Assembly (NCBI GenBank): GCA_022316685.1
Contig: JAKJHU010000014.1
Span: forward strand, 5,389,001-5,453,000
Length of the DNA: 64,000 bases
Direction of reading: 5' to 3'
Source: Progne subis subis
Taxonomy: Eukaryota; Chordata; Aves; Passeriformes; Hirundinidae
The position numbers and the translations under genes were made by a program. A model generated the notes under the pieces. It saw only the letters and a list, made by a program, of their open reading frames with translations. It made no database searches and was not told the DNA's origin. Shown piece by piece: positions 23,838 through 35,983 of this stretch. How positions within the stretch are numbered: the first letter of the stretch is position 1; each line of letters opens with the position of its first letter.

Positions 23838-26800
23838 AGCCAGGCTCTCTGCTTTTTCCTATACCAGCTTTACACTAACTTTTGTTGATGACTCTTGGCC
23901 AGGGATTTATTTTGGTTAATGGGAGCAGGATTTCTTCCATGTTACTTTATGGTCTGACTAAGATGGGGTGTGCCTCCAGCAGGCAGCACTGGTACCAGCA
24001 GATCTCTGGGAGGAGAGACCAGTGGAAGAGTCAGATTACTGTGTTTTCAAAATAAATTTGACATTTAAAACACAGTCAAGCAGCCGGGACAAATAAACCC
24101 TTGGAGCTGGTGGCTTTTGGGTCTCCTAAATCAGCCTGTTGAAGCTGCCAAACCTATTACTGTGTTTACAGGAAGAGCTCCTACTCATAAGATGCTGTGG
24201 AGGTGTCCAGGCTGAGGGAGGGAGTTGGCATTTGGGCCCAAGTGCAGCTCCAAAAGGATTGACAGAGAAGGATGCCAAGCTCAGAAATGCCTGGACTTCA
24301 TTTGTGCTGGGATTGCACAGCAGAAGAGCTGAAGAAAGGCCTTAGTGGGATAACTGGCCCAATCCCCTGTCAGGGCAGACCTTCAGGAGGTTTGGTGGTT
24401 ATCCAGTGCTGTCTTTACTGCCAGGGATAGAGCTCCTACCCTTTCTTGTGTCTCATCTAGAGCTCAAAACGAAGGAATCTCATTCTCATTTTTTTCTGTC
24501 ACCTTGATCTTCCCAAATGGGGATTTCTGAACCTCTCACAAAGTACCTCCCACGCTAGGGCTTTTTTGGGGAAATCCACCATCTCCTGATGCTGCTCTAA
24601 CAATAACATCAAATGCATATAGGAAGAAGTCAAGTGAGGAAGTCTTCTGGTGATCTCTTTATGTCCTTGGTGCCCTTGAGACCTTGCGGCCATCCTTTGC
24701 GTGTTTCCTTGCATCTGTTGGACACTTGGGCCTCCTTTTTCAGGAGCTGACCAATTTCCTTCTCTGAGGCTGAATCTTCTTCCAGGCAGAGAAATCTCTC
24801 CAAAGAGATTCAGATTTGCAGCTGTCTTTAATTGCGGTGGAAGTAAAAATGCCCAAGCTAGCTTTGAAACCGGGACTTTCATGTGAGCAGAGTTGCAGCT
24901 TTGTTTTCCCTCGTGCAGAAAGTTGGTCTCATGAATTCAAAATGTGCACCAGAACTAACCCTCAAATTGGAGAATTAAATATCAATAGATCCAACAGCGC
25001 TGCAGAAAATGTTTGTGTCATGCAGAAGGGTGAATAGGCTTGAATATATTTTAATTTTTCCCTATATATACATATATTAGATATATATAGTTCCCTAATC
25101 AGCCTTCCATTTGTTGCTGGCACAGAATGAGCCTTGATGCACTGGTTTAACCACCAAAACTCCCAGCTGAGCTGTAGGAATAACACATCCTGGGGTCAGG
25201 AGCCTTAGGGATCCTGCAAGACAAATCTCTGTGCAGACCCTTGGCAGCAGGAGGCAGATGGAGTCAGAGAGGGCTTTACACAACCTCATTTTTTCCTTTC
25301 TAGGTATAAAATGAAGGTCAGATCTTTACAGGGAATGTACAAGGGAAATCCAAGCATCTTGCTGTTTGCATGTGAGGTTACAGTTAGCTCATTTACGGAG
25401 CTGGGATTATTCCAGGGATAAAAAATTGCTGAAGCTCCTGTAAGTGTTAACCAGCAGAAAACCATCGACTAGAAGCTCTTACAAAGCAATGAAAGGAAAA
25501 AAAAAAAAAAAAAATTCAGCAGTTAATTATAAGTAAATTTAGTTTATCTAAAATGGTGGTTTGTTATTTTCTTCTGCATGTGCAAGGGTCCTGTAGCTTG
25601 TAAGAACCTTGTCATTTATATGACAGCCCCTTCACCGTTGTGTGGTACCTGGGGACACTGCAGTGGTCCCAGCAGCATTCCTGCACCCATTTGCAAGGAG
25701 AGCTGTGTTACAGCAGCCCCTGTAGTACAGGTTTGAGCTAAACCTCATGTGTCTCTCATTTTCCTTTGGTCAGGAAGCATGTAGGGCTCATAGTTTCTGA
25801 AGCATGAGATTTTTTTCCTGCACAGGGCATCCCTTCACGGTGATCCCGAGTAAAAGTTCTGCAGTGGTTCAGAGCAAATCAGATCCCTGTTTGCCATGGT
25901 GGGAAGTTCTGACCCAGTTTCTCTACCAGGGGGAAACACCTCTCCATGCTCCAGTGCTTGGTGTGTCAGGAAAGGATGATGTTCCAGCCACAGTCACTCT
26001 TTCCCTGGTGGCTCAGATAAATGAGCCTGTCACAACAACGCAACCACCTAGAATATTTGTTTTCATTTGTCACTTGGAATTCCCCTTCCATTTCTTTCCT
26101 GGCTCATGCTGCTGTTTGGGAGCAGCAAGCCAGGGTTTCCAGGAGCTTCTTCTTGCAAGTGTCAGTGCCTCTCTGAGCTCACAGGGTTTGAGGGGCAGCT
26201 GCAGCTCTCTCATTGCTCGTAGCCCAGGATGTGTCTGATCTAGCCAAGTGAGCTTGCTCTTTGAAGTCCTTGTTTCATGCCAGGCCTCCAAGGGCAGTTC
26301 CCACCAGAGGTTTTGCCTTCGTGTGTCTTCTCTCATCGATATTTAAAACCTGTCATATCTGGTGCAGTGCAAATAAGATCCCTGTTCTGGCTTACAAGCG
26401 GCTACATATAGCTTTACCTGCAGAGTTATATAAATGCAGTCCTAATTAATTGGTGCTCTTGCCTTGCATGAATAATGGATCCGGATAGTGTAAGTACACA
26501 CGGTAGTTTCAGGCTTGGAGAAATGTGGGAAGTGTGCTCTTGCAGTGGGAGAGGGAGGGCAGAAAACAGGGAGAAAAAGAGGCAAGGAAAGAGGGATCTT
26601 TGAATCTCCCCCTTTTTTTTTTTTTTTCCTGTTTCTACATGCACTTGTTTTCAGCTGCATCTCCCTGACCCAAATCCCTCCTTCAGCAATGTTCCCCATC
26701 ATCCTAGTTCTGGGGAGACTGAGGCATTGCTGGAGGCTTTGCCCACTGCAGTGCCAGGTCCTCCCCAGATGTTTGCCAGCTGCTGCAGCAGGGCCATGCA

Positions 26801-27954
26801 GGGAAGGCAGCTGATTCAGCCCTGCTCTGCTGAGCTGCAGCTACCAGCTGAAGGTGCTGGTAATGCTGCCCTGACAAATGACCGGCTTATAATGTGACCT
26901 GACAAATGTGCTGTGGAGCTGGAGGGAAGTGCTGCACTCCTGGCCTCTGTAAATGTGTGTGTTGGATCCTGCTCAGAGCCTCAGCCCCAAGAGCCTGGCT
27001 GCAGCAGGGTGCAGGGGGGTCTTTGGGTGTCAGAAAGAGCATCAGGCCCGGCTTTGAGGGAAGGTGGTACCTGTGGGCCTCAATTCTCAGTCCTGGAGGT
27101 AAATGGGCTTTTAGAAGGGTGGTGGTTAGATGCTGCCTTGGAGGAAAGGGGCCAGAAGTGAGGCAAACTCACATGGTACCCAGGAAAGATAGTGTGCTAC
27201 TCTCTCCTTGAGAAAATCTTTTTTGTCTCCTTCTTTGAAAGGATTTGGATTTGTTTGCCTACTAGATTGGAAGTGAAGACCATTTGGGTGATTTTTATTT
27301 AAGAGATGGCTGTGGTATTCAGGGCCTTGCCTCCTGCCAGCCAAGCCCAGCCTACACAAGCATTATGTGCTTTATTCAGCAGCGTGCCAGTTTAACTAAA
27401 ACAGCCAGCCATTAAAACCCAACCCAAAACCTGTGTGACACAGCTGGGACAGGAAGCTCAGGTTAACATTTATGCAGCACATTAGTCAGAAGATCTGTGC
27501 TTCAGAGGTCGTGGAAGCAGTGACCATCACCTGAGGAGGTCAGGGAGCACTGGGCAAAGGCAAGAAATCCTGTATATCACCAGAGTGACCGTGTCCTGGT
27601 GGTGAGCCCTCTGCAATTTTGAGTGCAGAGGTCCAGAAGCTACACCCAGGCCCTCATTTCCCTGCTGGCAGAGTAGCACATGCATCCCCTGTGTACGTGG
27701 GCAGTGCCAGTGGCTGTGCCTGGCGTGGGACACTCCCGTGTCTGGAGCTGGCAGGTTATCTCAGGTTGGATGCAATTTTTCCTTCCTTGAGGAGAGTGGA
27801 GTGGCTCTGATAAATATGGCTATAGATGGCACTAAGGCTGTGCTACAGCTCAGGGGAGTCATTGGAGTCCATGTGGATGTTACCTGTGCACGAGGAGGCA
27901 GCAGCAGGACAGACAGTGGCTCCTGATGGAAATGTTGGGGGTCTTTAAATGTTT

Positions 27955-28115
27955 GTTACAATATCTGTAGATAGATTTATCTCCCTGAATGTCTATCTGT
28001 AAAGATATCCCTAGATGTACATCTCTACAGAGACACAAATATATAGAATACGGAGGAAAATACAGTATCTATATAGGTATCTACATATGGATACAGATTT
28101 TAAATCCATCTATAC
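27955..28115. repeat. Degenerate TATC/GATA-rich stretch
   Basis: Repeated tatct, gata and atctac words recur over about 160 bp (tctgtagatagatttatctc, gtctatctgtaaagatatcc, tctatataggtatctacata). It looks like an old decayed tetranucleotide satellite. Confidence 0.5.
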
Positions 28116-29221
28116 AGTGCAGGTTCCTGCAGAGCAGCAGTTTCACACGGAGTCATCTTGGTCTCTGGAACGCTCAGCCAGCTCTTTCAGCTGCTTGCTC
28201 CAGCCCTCCCCAGGATTCAGTGAATGCATGGCACTGCCAGCTTCTCCAGTGACAGCGTTCCCTCTGCAGTCTGCTCAGCCACCAGAGAGAAAAAGACAGG
28301 GAAAAAAAAAGAAGGGCCAGGTTTCTGCTTCAGCGGGCGCCTTCCTGTGTGCGTGGGGCTGCACCCAGGAGGTGATGGATGGAGTCAGGGCAGGCAGCTC
28401 CAGTGGCCAATGCTGGCATTTGAGTGCCCTCTGCCGATGCTGGCTGTGGTGCTGCAGTGAGGGGCTGCCTTGGCTGCCAGCCCCTGCTCCCGGCACGCTT
28501 TGGGCAGCTGCAGGAGTTAGGCTGGCTTAAAAGCAGATGTGTGGTGCTCCCAGGGTGACTGACAGCAGGCTGTGGGTTGTCATCACCCCAAAACTCCCTG
28601 GATTGCTGTCAGCAGCAGCGTGGAGCAGGCAGGGATGCACCCAGGAGGGAGTGGGGCAGTCGTGCCCTGAGAATAGCAAGGGAGGTCCCATCCTGCTCAT
28701 TTGATGCTTGAAAAAGGAAATACCCTTGGATTTTGAGTCTTCATTGTTGGTTTCTGGTCTCAGCAAACATAAAGAGGGGGTCATTTCTCTCTCAGTAGGC
28801 AGTAAGTCTCTCCTTCATCCTCAGGGGTGCGTTTGGGGCTGAGATGTGTTCCCTGTAGGCGAAGGGCTCGTGTAGCTCCCCGGTGTCTGCGGCCTGATTT
28901 AACCCCCTGGTTGGCCATGCTGGAGTGTGGGGACCATGCACTGCCCCCATGGCTTCATCTGCAGGTGGGAGAAGAAATGATCTGGGTCTGGCTGGGAGGA
29001 TGCTGTGGGTTCTCCACAGCCAGTGCCAAGCAGCAGAGTGTGTGAGGATGGAGTGGGATCAAGGAGTCCCAAATGGACCAGCCTGCTGGCAGGGCATCTC
29101 CTTGGATGGCTTGGGAGCCTTCTGGGTCTGTGGGCAAGGGGACACCCCAACAATTAGGAGAAAAAGGAGCTCCTGGGGAGTGGGACGGGGATGCTGACCT
29201 GTACCTTCGTGCCCCCCACAG

Positions 29222-29332
29222 CAACAGAGGCGGGAGAAGGAGCTGCGGAAGCAGCAGGAGCGGGAGCAGCGCCGGCACTACGAGGAGCAGATGCGGCGGG
29301 AGGAGGAGCGGCGGCGCGCAGAGCACGAGCAG
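29222..29332 (+). CDS. TNIK: TNIK window exon 9: coiled coil, second part
   Basis: This exon has 37 codons, phase 0 at both ends: QQRREKELRKQQEREQRRHY, then EEQMRREEERRRAEHEQ. A pure Gln/Arg/Glu helix continues the coiled coil. RKQQEREQRRHYEEQ separates TNIK from MAP4K4 and MINK1 as I remember them. The acceptor is ccccacag and the donor is gtaacg. The exon is GC-rich. Confidence 0.94.
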
Positions 29333-29792
29333 GTAACGGGGTGGGAGTGGGGCCATCGCCTTCAGCACGGGTTCCTCTGCCTCTAATCAGAGATTTTCTT
29401 GTAAACACTCATTTCTTACCACTTGAGAGCAAATTGCTTAATTGTTAACACCGCGTGTGTCGCTTTCACTGCCGTTGTTCATTTCTGTGTGGATCCACTT
29501 GCTGGCCCGCAGATGTGAAGGCACTTGCAGGTTTTCCACGCCCACTTGTTGTTGGGGTTAGATTTGTTACTATTCTTGGGTAATGTTCTCCATTTCCCAG
29601 TGGTTTCGTTCTTGTGGAGTGGTGGACACCCTGGGCTCTTCGGGCAGGGATGGAGGGTGCCCGGGCTGATTGATCAGATCACTTGGACGGGGCGGATGTG
29701 GGTGCCCACCTCATTCTCCTTCCTCTCCGGAAATACTGGCTCTTTTACCTTCTCTCTCTTTTTCCTTTGATCCTTGCTGCCCATGCCTCCAG
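29333..29792 (+). other. TNIK: Intron before the 87-nt cassette exon
   Basis: 460 bp with no repeat. It holds T/G-rich sequence (ccgcgtgtgtcgc at about 29450; tgttgttggggtta near 29548). The acceptor is preceded by a rather weak tract, tgctgcccatgcctccag. Confidence 0.8.
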
Positions 29793-29879
29793 GAGTACAT
29801 CAGGCGACAGTTAGAGGAGGAGCAGAGACAGTTAGAGATCCTGCAGCAGCAGTTGTTGCAGGAGCAAGCTCTACTTCTG
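29793..29879 (+). CDS. TNIK: TNIK window exon 10: 87-nt alternative cassette (29 residues)
   Basis: 29 codons in phase 0: EYIRRQLEEEQRQLEILQQQ and LLQEQALLL. The length and sequence match the known alternatively spliced 29-residue segment of TNIK, called exon 15 in human work. Skipping joins EHEQ directly to EYKRK and keeps frame, shortening the coiled coil. The first nine residues resemble those of the next exon (EYKRKQLEE), suggesting the two exons arose by duplication. The donor is gtaaat. A GCATG motif lies 52 nt downstream. Confidence 0.94.
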
Positions 29880-29930
29880 GTAAATGGGAGGCCACGGCCA
29901 CGCTTGCCGCTTTCTGCCCGTGTCGCGTCC

Positions 29931-29935
29931 GCATG
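29931..29935 (+). promoter_or_regulatory. GCATG motif downstream of cassette exon 10
   Basis: The sequence is cgcatgcacg, 52 nt after the 5' splice site. GCAUG is the core bound by Rbfox proteins, and downstream sites usually promote exon inclusion. The preceding base is C rather than the preferred U, so the site is weaker than the full hexamer. Confidence 0.35.
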
Positions 29936-30642
29936 CACGCGTGTCCCCCCAGTGCCTCCTGACATGCCCAGACATGGGGGACACCGCTGTCACCACCCTA
30001 CCTGGAGCATCCTGTGCAGCTCTGTGGCTGCAGCATGCCTGGATCCCCCGTTCTGCTCGGGGCTGGGTCCCCTCGTGGTGCACGGCTCTCACTGCGTCCC
30101 CTCCGCAGCGTTGGCGTGCGTGTGCCCTCGTGAGAGGAGCAGCCCCGGTCGCTGCTGTGAGGTTTTGGAGGCTGTTTGCAGCATGTTGGGGTGTGTTCGA
30201 GCTGTTGCGTGCCTGCATCCATCAAACCCAACCTGCCATGCTGTTCTTCATGTTCTGAGTGAAGGCTTTTGTTTCAATTTCCTCGCAGGAGCACTGTCTA
30301 TTCCCTTGTGTGCTGTTTGCATTCTAGATGTCCTCTTTTTTATTTAATTTGGGTTTGAGTTATCCTTTTTACTGCTGGTAGCTGTTACTCTTACTGCATT
30401 TTCTTTTAATCTACAGGGTTGTTTGTTTGGGGTTTTTTTGTCTTGCTATTTTATTTAGGAAAAAAAAAAGCCCTCACGCAAGCCATTGCCTTTTGAAAGG
30501 ACTTCTCAAAATTATTTACTCCTTAAAACTCATAGAGCTGTAGGGATTCAGCAAGATCACACAGCTGGCTTTGCAGTCTGGCTCTTCCAGGATCAATTAA
30601 TTGGTCCTACAGAGGAGTTGGCTTCAGTTGGGTTTTGTCTGA

Positions 30643-30763
30643 CCATAAAATCATGAAATTATTTGGGTTGGGAGGAACCTTAAAGATCATCTGTTTCCAG
30701 CACCCTGCCATGGGCAGGGACACCTTCCACTAGACCAGGTTACTCTGAGCCCCATCTTGACCA
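30643..30763 (-). repeat. CR1 LINE 3' fragment, reversed
   Basis: Begins with a diverged form of the reversed CR1 tail (ataaaatcatgaaattattt, gggttgggaggaacc, ttaaagatcatct), followed by caccctgccatgggcaggga and caccttccactagaccagg. These are standard words of reversed avian CR1 tails. Confidence 0.85.
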
Positions 30764-31122
30764 GGTGACGTTTTGGCACCTCATTGAATTGATCCTTCGT
30801 TTTTCTATCCAGAAAAGGTGGTAACTCCTGAGCAACATCAGCCCTCAGTGGGTCTTGCAGGCTTTCCCTGACAGGGCAGCACTCACCTCCTCATTCCCAA
30901 ACGGGGCAGTTCAGTGGCTGCAGAGCATCACTGGCAGAGTCACAACTCTGAATTTGTTGGCTCTGCTGTCTCTCCTCGGGGATGCTTTACAGCTCAGTCC
31001 CCAAAGCCTTTCAAATCAGAGAGCTCTGCCAGAAAACACCCTTTCAGATGCTCAGGCCCCTTTGTTGACCCAAACAGACCCATCTGGCAGGGCACCTTGT
31101 CACTGTGTTTTCTCCTGGGTAG

Positions 31123-31323
31123 GAGTACAAGCGCAAGCAGCTGGAGGAGCAGCGGCAGGCGGAGAGGCTGCAGAGGCAGCTGCAGCAGGAGCGGGACTAC
31201 CTGGTGTCCCTGCAGCAGCAGCAGCAGCAGCAGAGGCAGGACCAGAGGCCAGCAGAGAAGAAACCCCTCTACCATTACAAAGAAGGGATAAATGCCAGCG
31301 AGAAGCCAGCGTGGGCCAAGGAG
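31123..31323 (+). CDS. TNIK: TNIK window exon 11: end of coiled coil, with a (CAG)7 tract
   Basis: 67 codons in phase 0: EYKRKQLEEQRQAERLQRQL, QQERDYLVSL, seven Gln encoded by seven pure CAG codons, RQDQRPAEKKPLYHYKEGI, and WAKE at the end. It closes the coiled coil and starts the intermediate region. Human TNIK, as I recall it, has LQHQRQEQRP here, so the Gln run looks longer in this bird. KKPLYHYKEG is a family hallmark. The donor is gtaagg. Confidence 0.95.
31219..31239 (+). repeat. TNIK: Coding (CAG)7 tract
   Basis: Seven uninterrupted CAG codons follow the Ser-Leu of the coiled coil. Pure repeats of this kind can vary in length; this one is short and adds Gln in the helix. Confidence 0.9.
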
Positions 31324-31579
31324 GTAAGGGAGAGCAGGGAGGAGGATGATGGTGCTCGCCTGCATCTGCAGGGCCGGGTCTGAAATGCACCCAGCAGGTT
31401 GTGCTCCACAGGGTGGGGATCCAGGAGGTGCCATCAGCTGTGCTGGGAACGCTCCCAGCTCGCTGCAGTGTGTCTGGGTGTGTTTGTACAAACACAGGGA
31501 GGTTTTTCCAGGAGGGCATGCGAGGAGGAGAGCAGATCCCTCCTGGAGGGGTTCAGCCTGTCTGGGGGCTTGTGGATGT

Positions 31580-31660
31580 AGAGTCATAAAATGTTAAGGG
31601 GTTGGAATGGACCTTGAAGATCATCTCCTCATATTCCTTCCTGTCATGTCCACAAGTGTT
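31580..31660 (-). repeat. CR1 LINE 3' fragment, reversed
   Basis: agagtcataaaatgttaagg, ggttggaatggaccttgaag and atcatctcctcatattcctt follow the reversed CR1 tail pattern. It is short and diverged. Confidence 0.75.
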
Positions 31661-34600
31661 GGGGGGTCAGGGCTGAATGCAGAGGGTGATTGTTGTGAGG
31701 TTCCTTGCTGAGCCCTAATTCTGCAGGGGTTGGGCAGCTTTCCCTCCACCCAGGCTCAGGGCTGTATCCCTTGGGGTTGCTCTTTCCTGATCTTTTCTCT
31801 CAGGCAAAAAGAAGTAATTCTAATAGTTGTGACATCTTGAATATTAATTATTGCTAGTCTAAATAGTCTTGGAAAGATTAAGACATGTATGGTCTACAGT
31901 GCAGATTCAGGATCATGTGCAAACTTTTTCCTTAATCTCTTTGTGGTGGCTCCAGTAAGACTGGTGCCTGCTCTTGCTATTAATTTTTCTAAAGTTCTTT
32001 TTTGTTTACTTTGGTAACCCTACTCCAGGGCAGAAAGATCTTTTAATAACTTCCCTATTCTTCTGCTTAGTAGGAGCACTGCTTGGCATTCTTTAGTCCT
32101 TGCAGACATGTGATGGTCTTTCCTCTTGACAGTCCTCAGCTGCATCCACAATACCTGCAAGCTCAAGGAGTTCAGCTGTGTGTTGCTAAAAAAAGGCAAC
32201 AAGAACATATCTTGGCCTTTCTGAACCATCACAGAGGTAGATACGGGTGTCTAAAATTCTTCTCATCTCTTTACACGCTTGCTTGGATTTTTCTTTTGTT
32301 ACCTTCCAGTTCAGTCTTCAGTCTCGTTTGGTGGCAGTGCACCAGATGATAGATTTTCATGGAGTTGCGTCATCATTCTCCTGCCCTTCCAGTGAAAGAA
32401 GAGGTTTGATAAGTAGGGTTGCAGATGAAGTGTTCCAGATGTGCTGAGCTGCCTCTGACAGGAGAGGCTTCCCCCTGGGTGGTGCCTCTGCAGCTCTGGG
32501 CAGAACTGGGTCACTCTCATCCATCTGCTGGAGTGCTGAGAGCAGGTAGTGGGCAGGGAAGAGGGAATAAACTCTGTCCTCCATTGCCTGGTTTTGAGTA
32601 AACCCTCTAGAACATGGCAAAAGTACTTCTGGAACTGTCTGCAAAACTTTAGCAAAGATATGTAGAAAGGAATATTATTTTTTTATCTGGGGTGAAGGAG
32701 AAAAGTGCTGGATTTAGCTTTGCCTTTCAAACACAAAGGCCCATTTCTTCTGTTGCATGGGGCTGGCATCTTTTTGATGCTGTCACTGGAAGCAGGACAT
32801 TGGGAACTGCACAATGTTAATAAGAGCAACAGAACATGGCCTCTTACCCTTTGCCAAAATCACAGGGAAGATGAGGTTTCCTGTTGTTGGGGAACTTCTC
32901 CAGCTTCCACCAATTAGCTCTGCAAACCATTTATTCCTTACCCGTGTCACTCTGTCTGGTTTCTAATTAAATGCTCCAAGCTGTGGCATCTTTCTGCTGT
33001 TGGGAGCAGTAGTTTGATGTACTGCCTCAGCAGAGCACCCTTGGGAATTCCCCAGAATGACTCCTCTTGCCTCCATCCCGTTTTATCTTCTTTTTAGTCC
33101 TACTTTTAACACAATTCAGGTACTTTGCTGCATATATTGAAGGCCCACCTTTGCTGGCTCCACAGATAGATTTGTGCTGATACTTAATGAGCCTACCATG
33201 GTTCTTGCTATAGTTTAGCAATTTCCATACCCAACCCATGCATGCTAATTTAACAGAAATATTGAGACTTTTTTGCCTGTGGGAACAATGAAAAGACAAG
33301 TCTGGTGCTCAGCCTACAGTTTCTGGAGGCTGTGCAAAGCTTATTTGGATATTTCCTGAGGATTTTACATTACATCCTGTACTTCCCTTGTTTTTATGGT
33401 TTTTTTTTGGTCTCAGGTCTTCTCTCTTAGGAGCTTGATCACCACAGCTGAGCCTTCCTCATGCTATGCCCGTCTTTGCTTTTCACACCTCTCCTTTGTG
33501 CACACTTTTTCCCACCTCACTCATTTTCACAGGGTGACCCCAAGACCCTGCAGAAGTGGGACAAAGCAGCAAGGTGAGGCAAGGTGGCCACTCACCTTGT
33601 GGTCATGTCCCTGCATCCCCTGGCTGAGGGACTGGCCTGTTGGTGATGACAAAGCTCTGGGTGAGAAACCAGCCTGTGCTGCATCTCTCACAGCTTCCCC
33701 GGAGCACAGTCGAGGATTTCTCCTGATGCTGAATGGAACAGTCTGAGCAGATAATCCTGCCAAGATGCATGGATGCACACTCCCTTCTGCTGCCCCTTCT
33801 ACTCATCTTCTTGTTATCCAGGGTTATCCACTGGAAGTTAACTTGGGATGTAGCTTGGGTGCTCTCCCAGACCTGCCCTGTTTATCCAGGCACATCTCTT
33901 ATAATTATGGACTGTTTGGACATTTTTGGGGATCATGTTGGGACCCTCTGGTGATCCAGCCAGGGATGTGTCATTAGCAGTCTGAGCTGTGATCCTGTAA
34001 TTAGCAGCTCCCTTTGTTACTGACTTTTCTGTTCTGGATCAGTATTTGCTCAACAAGGTGTTGCAGAGAGCCAGGGAAATCTTGGTCCGCTGAAGGATGG
34101 ATTTGGGCAGGAATATACCACACATGACTGTGCAGAAAGGAGGGGACGCATTCAATCAGACGTTTTCCACAGGGTGGCTGGGCCCTGTGGTGCTTTCCCA
34201 CTGTTCAGAGCTTCCCTGAGAGAGCTCATGGCTCAGCTGTACATCATGAGCTGTTCTGTTCTCTGCAACAGCCAACGCCCACATCAGCTCCTCCTTCAGT
34301 CCCCGTGGCTTTTATCCTGCTCTCACTTTGAAGCGATGTATTAAAACATTAGCAGCCTTCTACTGGGACTGCACAGACACTGCTAAGGATGTTTCCTGTT
34401 TTGGGGAATCCTGAGTTCAATTAGAGGCCGTCTGTACTTGAGCAGTGATGAACTCCTGAAGGGTTTTGCTGCTTTTTACCCCTTTCTGTCTAACAGTGGA
34501 ATCAGTAGGGCCCCACCAAGCACAGCTGGAGAGTCCCAAGAGCATCTTTTGCTGCGCTGGCGCCGCATGGTGCAAGCAAGGAGATACTGGCAGTGGGAAA

Positions 34601-35790
34601 TCAAGCACCTTTCTTCTTCCCACTACCCAAACATCCCCATTTGATCCCTCTCCTGCCCTCTCCTCCACAGCAGCTCGGACATCCTGCACAATCAGCTGCA
34701 CATTAGGGCCTGGCATTGTGCCGGGAGCAGCTGGAGCGCCCGGCGGCGGCTCCGTCTCCACCTGTCGCTGTTGCTGCCAAGGCTTGGCTGATGAGGAGAG
34801 GGACTGGAGCAGCCTGTGACCCAGCACTCGTGCTGCTGCTCCCTTTTCAGAGGGAATTCTCCTTCCCACCCTGCTCCCCTTCTCATCCCTGCGTCCCCTT
34901 TGTTGGGCACTGCTGAGCAGAGCTCTGCACGGCCTCTGCTCGCGGGTGGGCAGTGCCTGGGGAAGGTTTGGTGACCTTTGAGCACTCTGCAGTAGCCCAG
35001 GTGGCCCCTCATGAACTTAAAAAGGAAACAGGCCCTAACACAAATTTCATAGCTAGATTTTACTCTGTCTCATGCTCAGTCTCTCAAAAGGGTTAATTTT
35101 TACTCATACAATGGTTCTTTTGTTTTGTATTTACTTAAAGGAGAGCTGTGCTTCTTTCTAGGCAAACCTGTTGTAAATATTGCCTTTTAACGTGGCACCA
35201 TCCACATTGGAATCGAGATACGCCAGGGGTATTTAACACTTTAATGACACATAAATAAAATACACATCAGATCTCGAGGTATCAAAAATTCTGCATAGCA
35301 TATGCTGCCTGAATATCAATGCACAGCCTAACTGCAGGGTGGCACGGCTGGCTGAGCTGAAACCACTGTGCTCCCATCAAGGGTGGCTGAAAGCAGTGGG
35401 CTTGGGGTTGATGTTCTCTCTCAGTAAAAGAGGTTTTTTCCCCTCCTGTACATGACAAGGTGCCAGACTCAGTAAATTCAGATCAAAGCCAACAGTTTTC
35501 TGGCTGCCATGTTTATTCTTTTATTCAGATCAAACAAAACTACTCATTGTGTTGTTTATAACAGTGAAGGAAAATGGTCCCCTTACTTAAAGATACATTT
35601 GAGAAGCAAGAGCTTCTCAAGAGTCATCTTCTAGGAACATCTCTCTGAGGTCTGCTGCCTTTATTTTTTTCTTTTTCTTCATTTTTCCATTTCATAATCA
35701 GGAATAAATTAAGCATATAAATTCAAGCAGTCCTTCTTGTGCCTTTAAAATGCGTTTATCGCACAGTCTGATGGATAACTTGAATTCCAC

Positions 35791-35880
35791 GATCACAGAA
35801 TCACTTAGGTTGGGAAAGACCTCTGAGATCATCAAGCCCAACCTGTGACCGATCACCACCTTGATCAGACAATAGATAGG
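35791..35880 (-). repeat. CR1 LINE 3' fragment, reversed
   Basis: gatcacagaatcacttaggt, tgggaaagacctctgagatc and atcaagcccaacctgtgacc are words of a reversed CR1 subfamily tail common in birds. Confidence 0.85.
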
Positions 35881-35983
35881 AGGTACCTAAAGAGAAAAGA
35901 GCTTTCTGTGCATCCAGGCATACCTCTGGTTTCCATTGGAAATGGGTTCTCTGGGGCGTTGACCCCTCTCCCGTGTCCCGCAG

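Larger units (their letters stand above)
21345..29221 (+). other. TNIK: Large intron (7.9 kb)
   Basis: The largest complete intron in the window. It holds a 19-bp perfect tandem duplication (23800-23837), an A/T dinucleotide-rich patch (25062-25092), an A run near 25497-25515, a T run near 26612-26629, and a degenerate GATA/TATC stretch (27955-28115). No exon is recognisable between the two coiled-coil exons, and their peptides join as in TNIK. Confidence 0.85.
29880..31122 (+). other. TNIK: Intron with CpG cluster and CR1 fragment
   Basis: Just after the donor, 29893-29942 is unusually CpG-rich for an intron. GCATG occurs at 29931-29935 and 30033-30037. A reversed CR1 tail lies at 30643-30763. 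The acceptor is ctcctgggtag. Confidence 0.8.
31324..35983 (+). other. TNIK: Intron with two CR1 fragments
   Basis: Reversed CR1 tails lie at 31580-31660 and 35791-35880. The stretch 35037-35340 is AT-rich unique sequence. Open frames on both strands at 34417-34869 are GC-rich chance frames. No exon is seen. The acceptor is cgtgtcccgcag. Confidence 0.85.

Noticed and set aside
29670..30347. 225-codon plus-strand frame
   Set aside because: It is the 87-nt TNIK cassette exon read through into both introns; the flanking residues are intronic.
30994..31587. 197-codon minus-strand frame with Leu runs
   Set aside because: Antisense of the (CAG)n coiled-coil exon; poly-Leu is the reverse reading of CAG codons.
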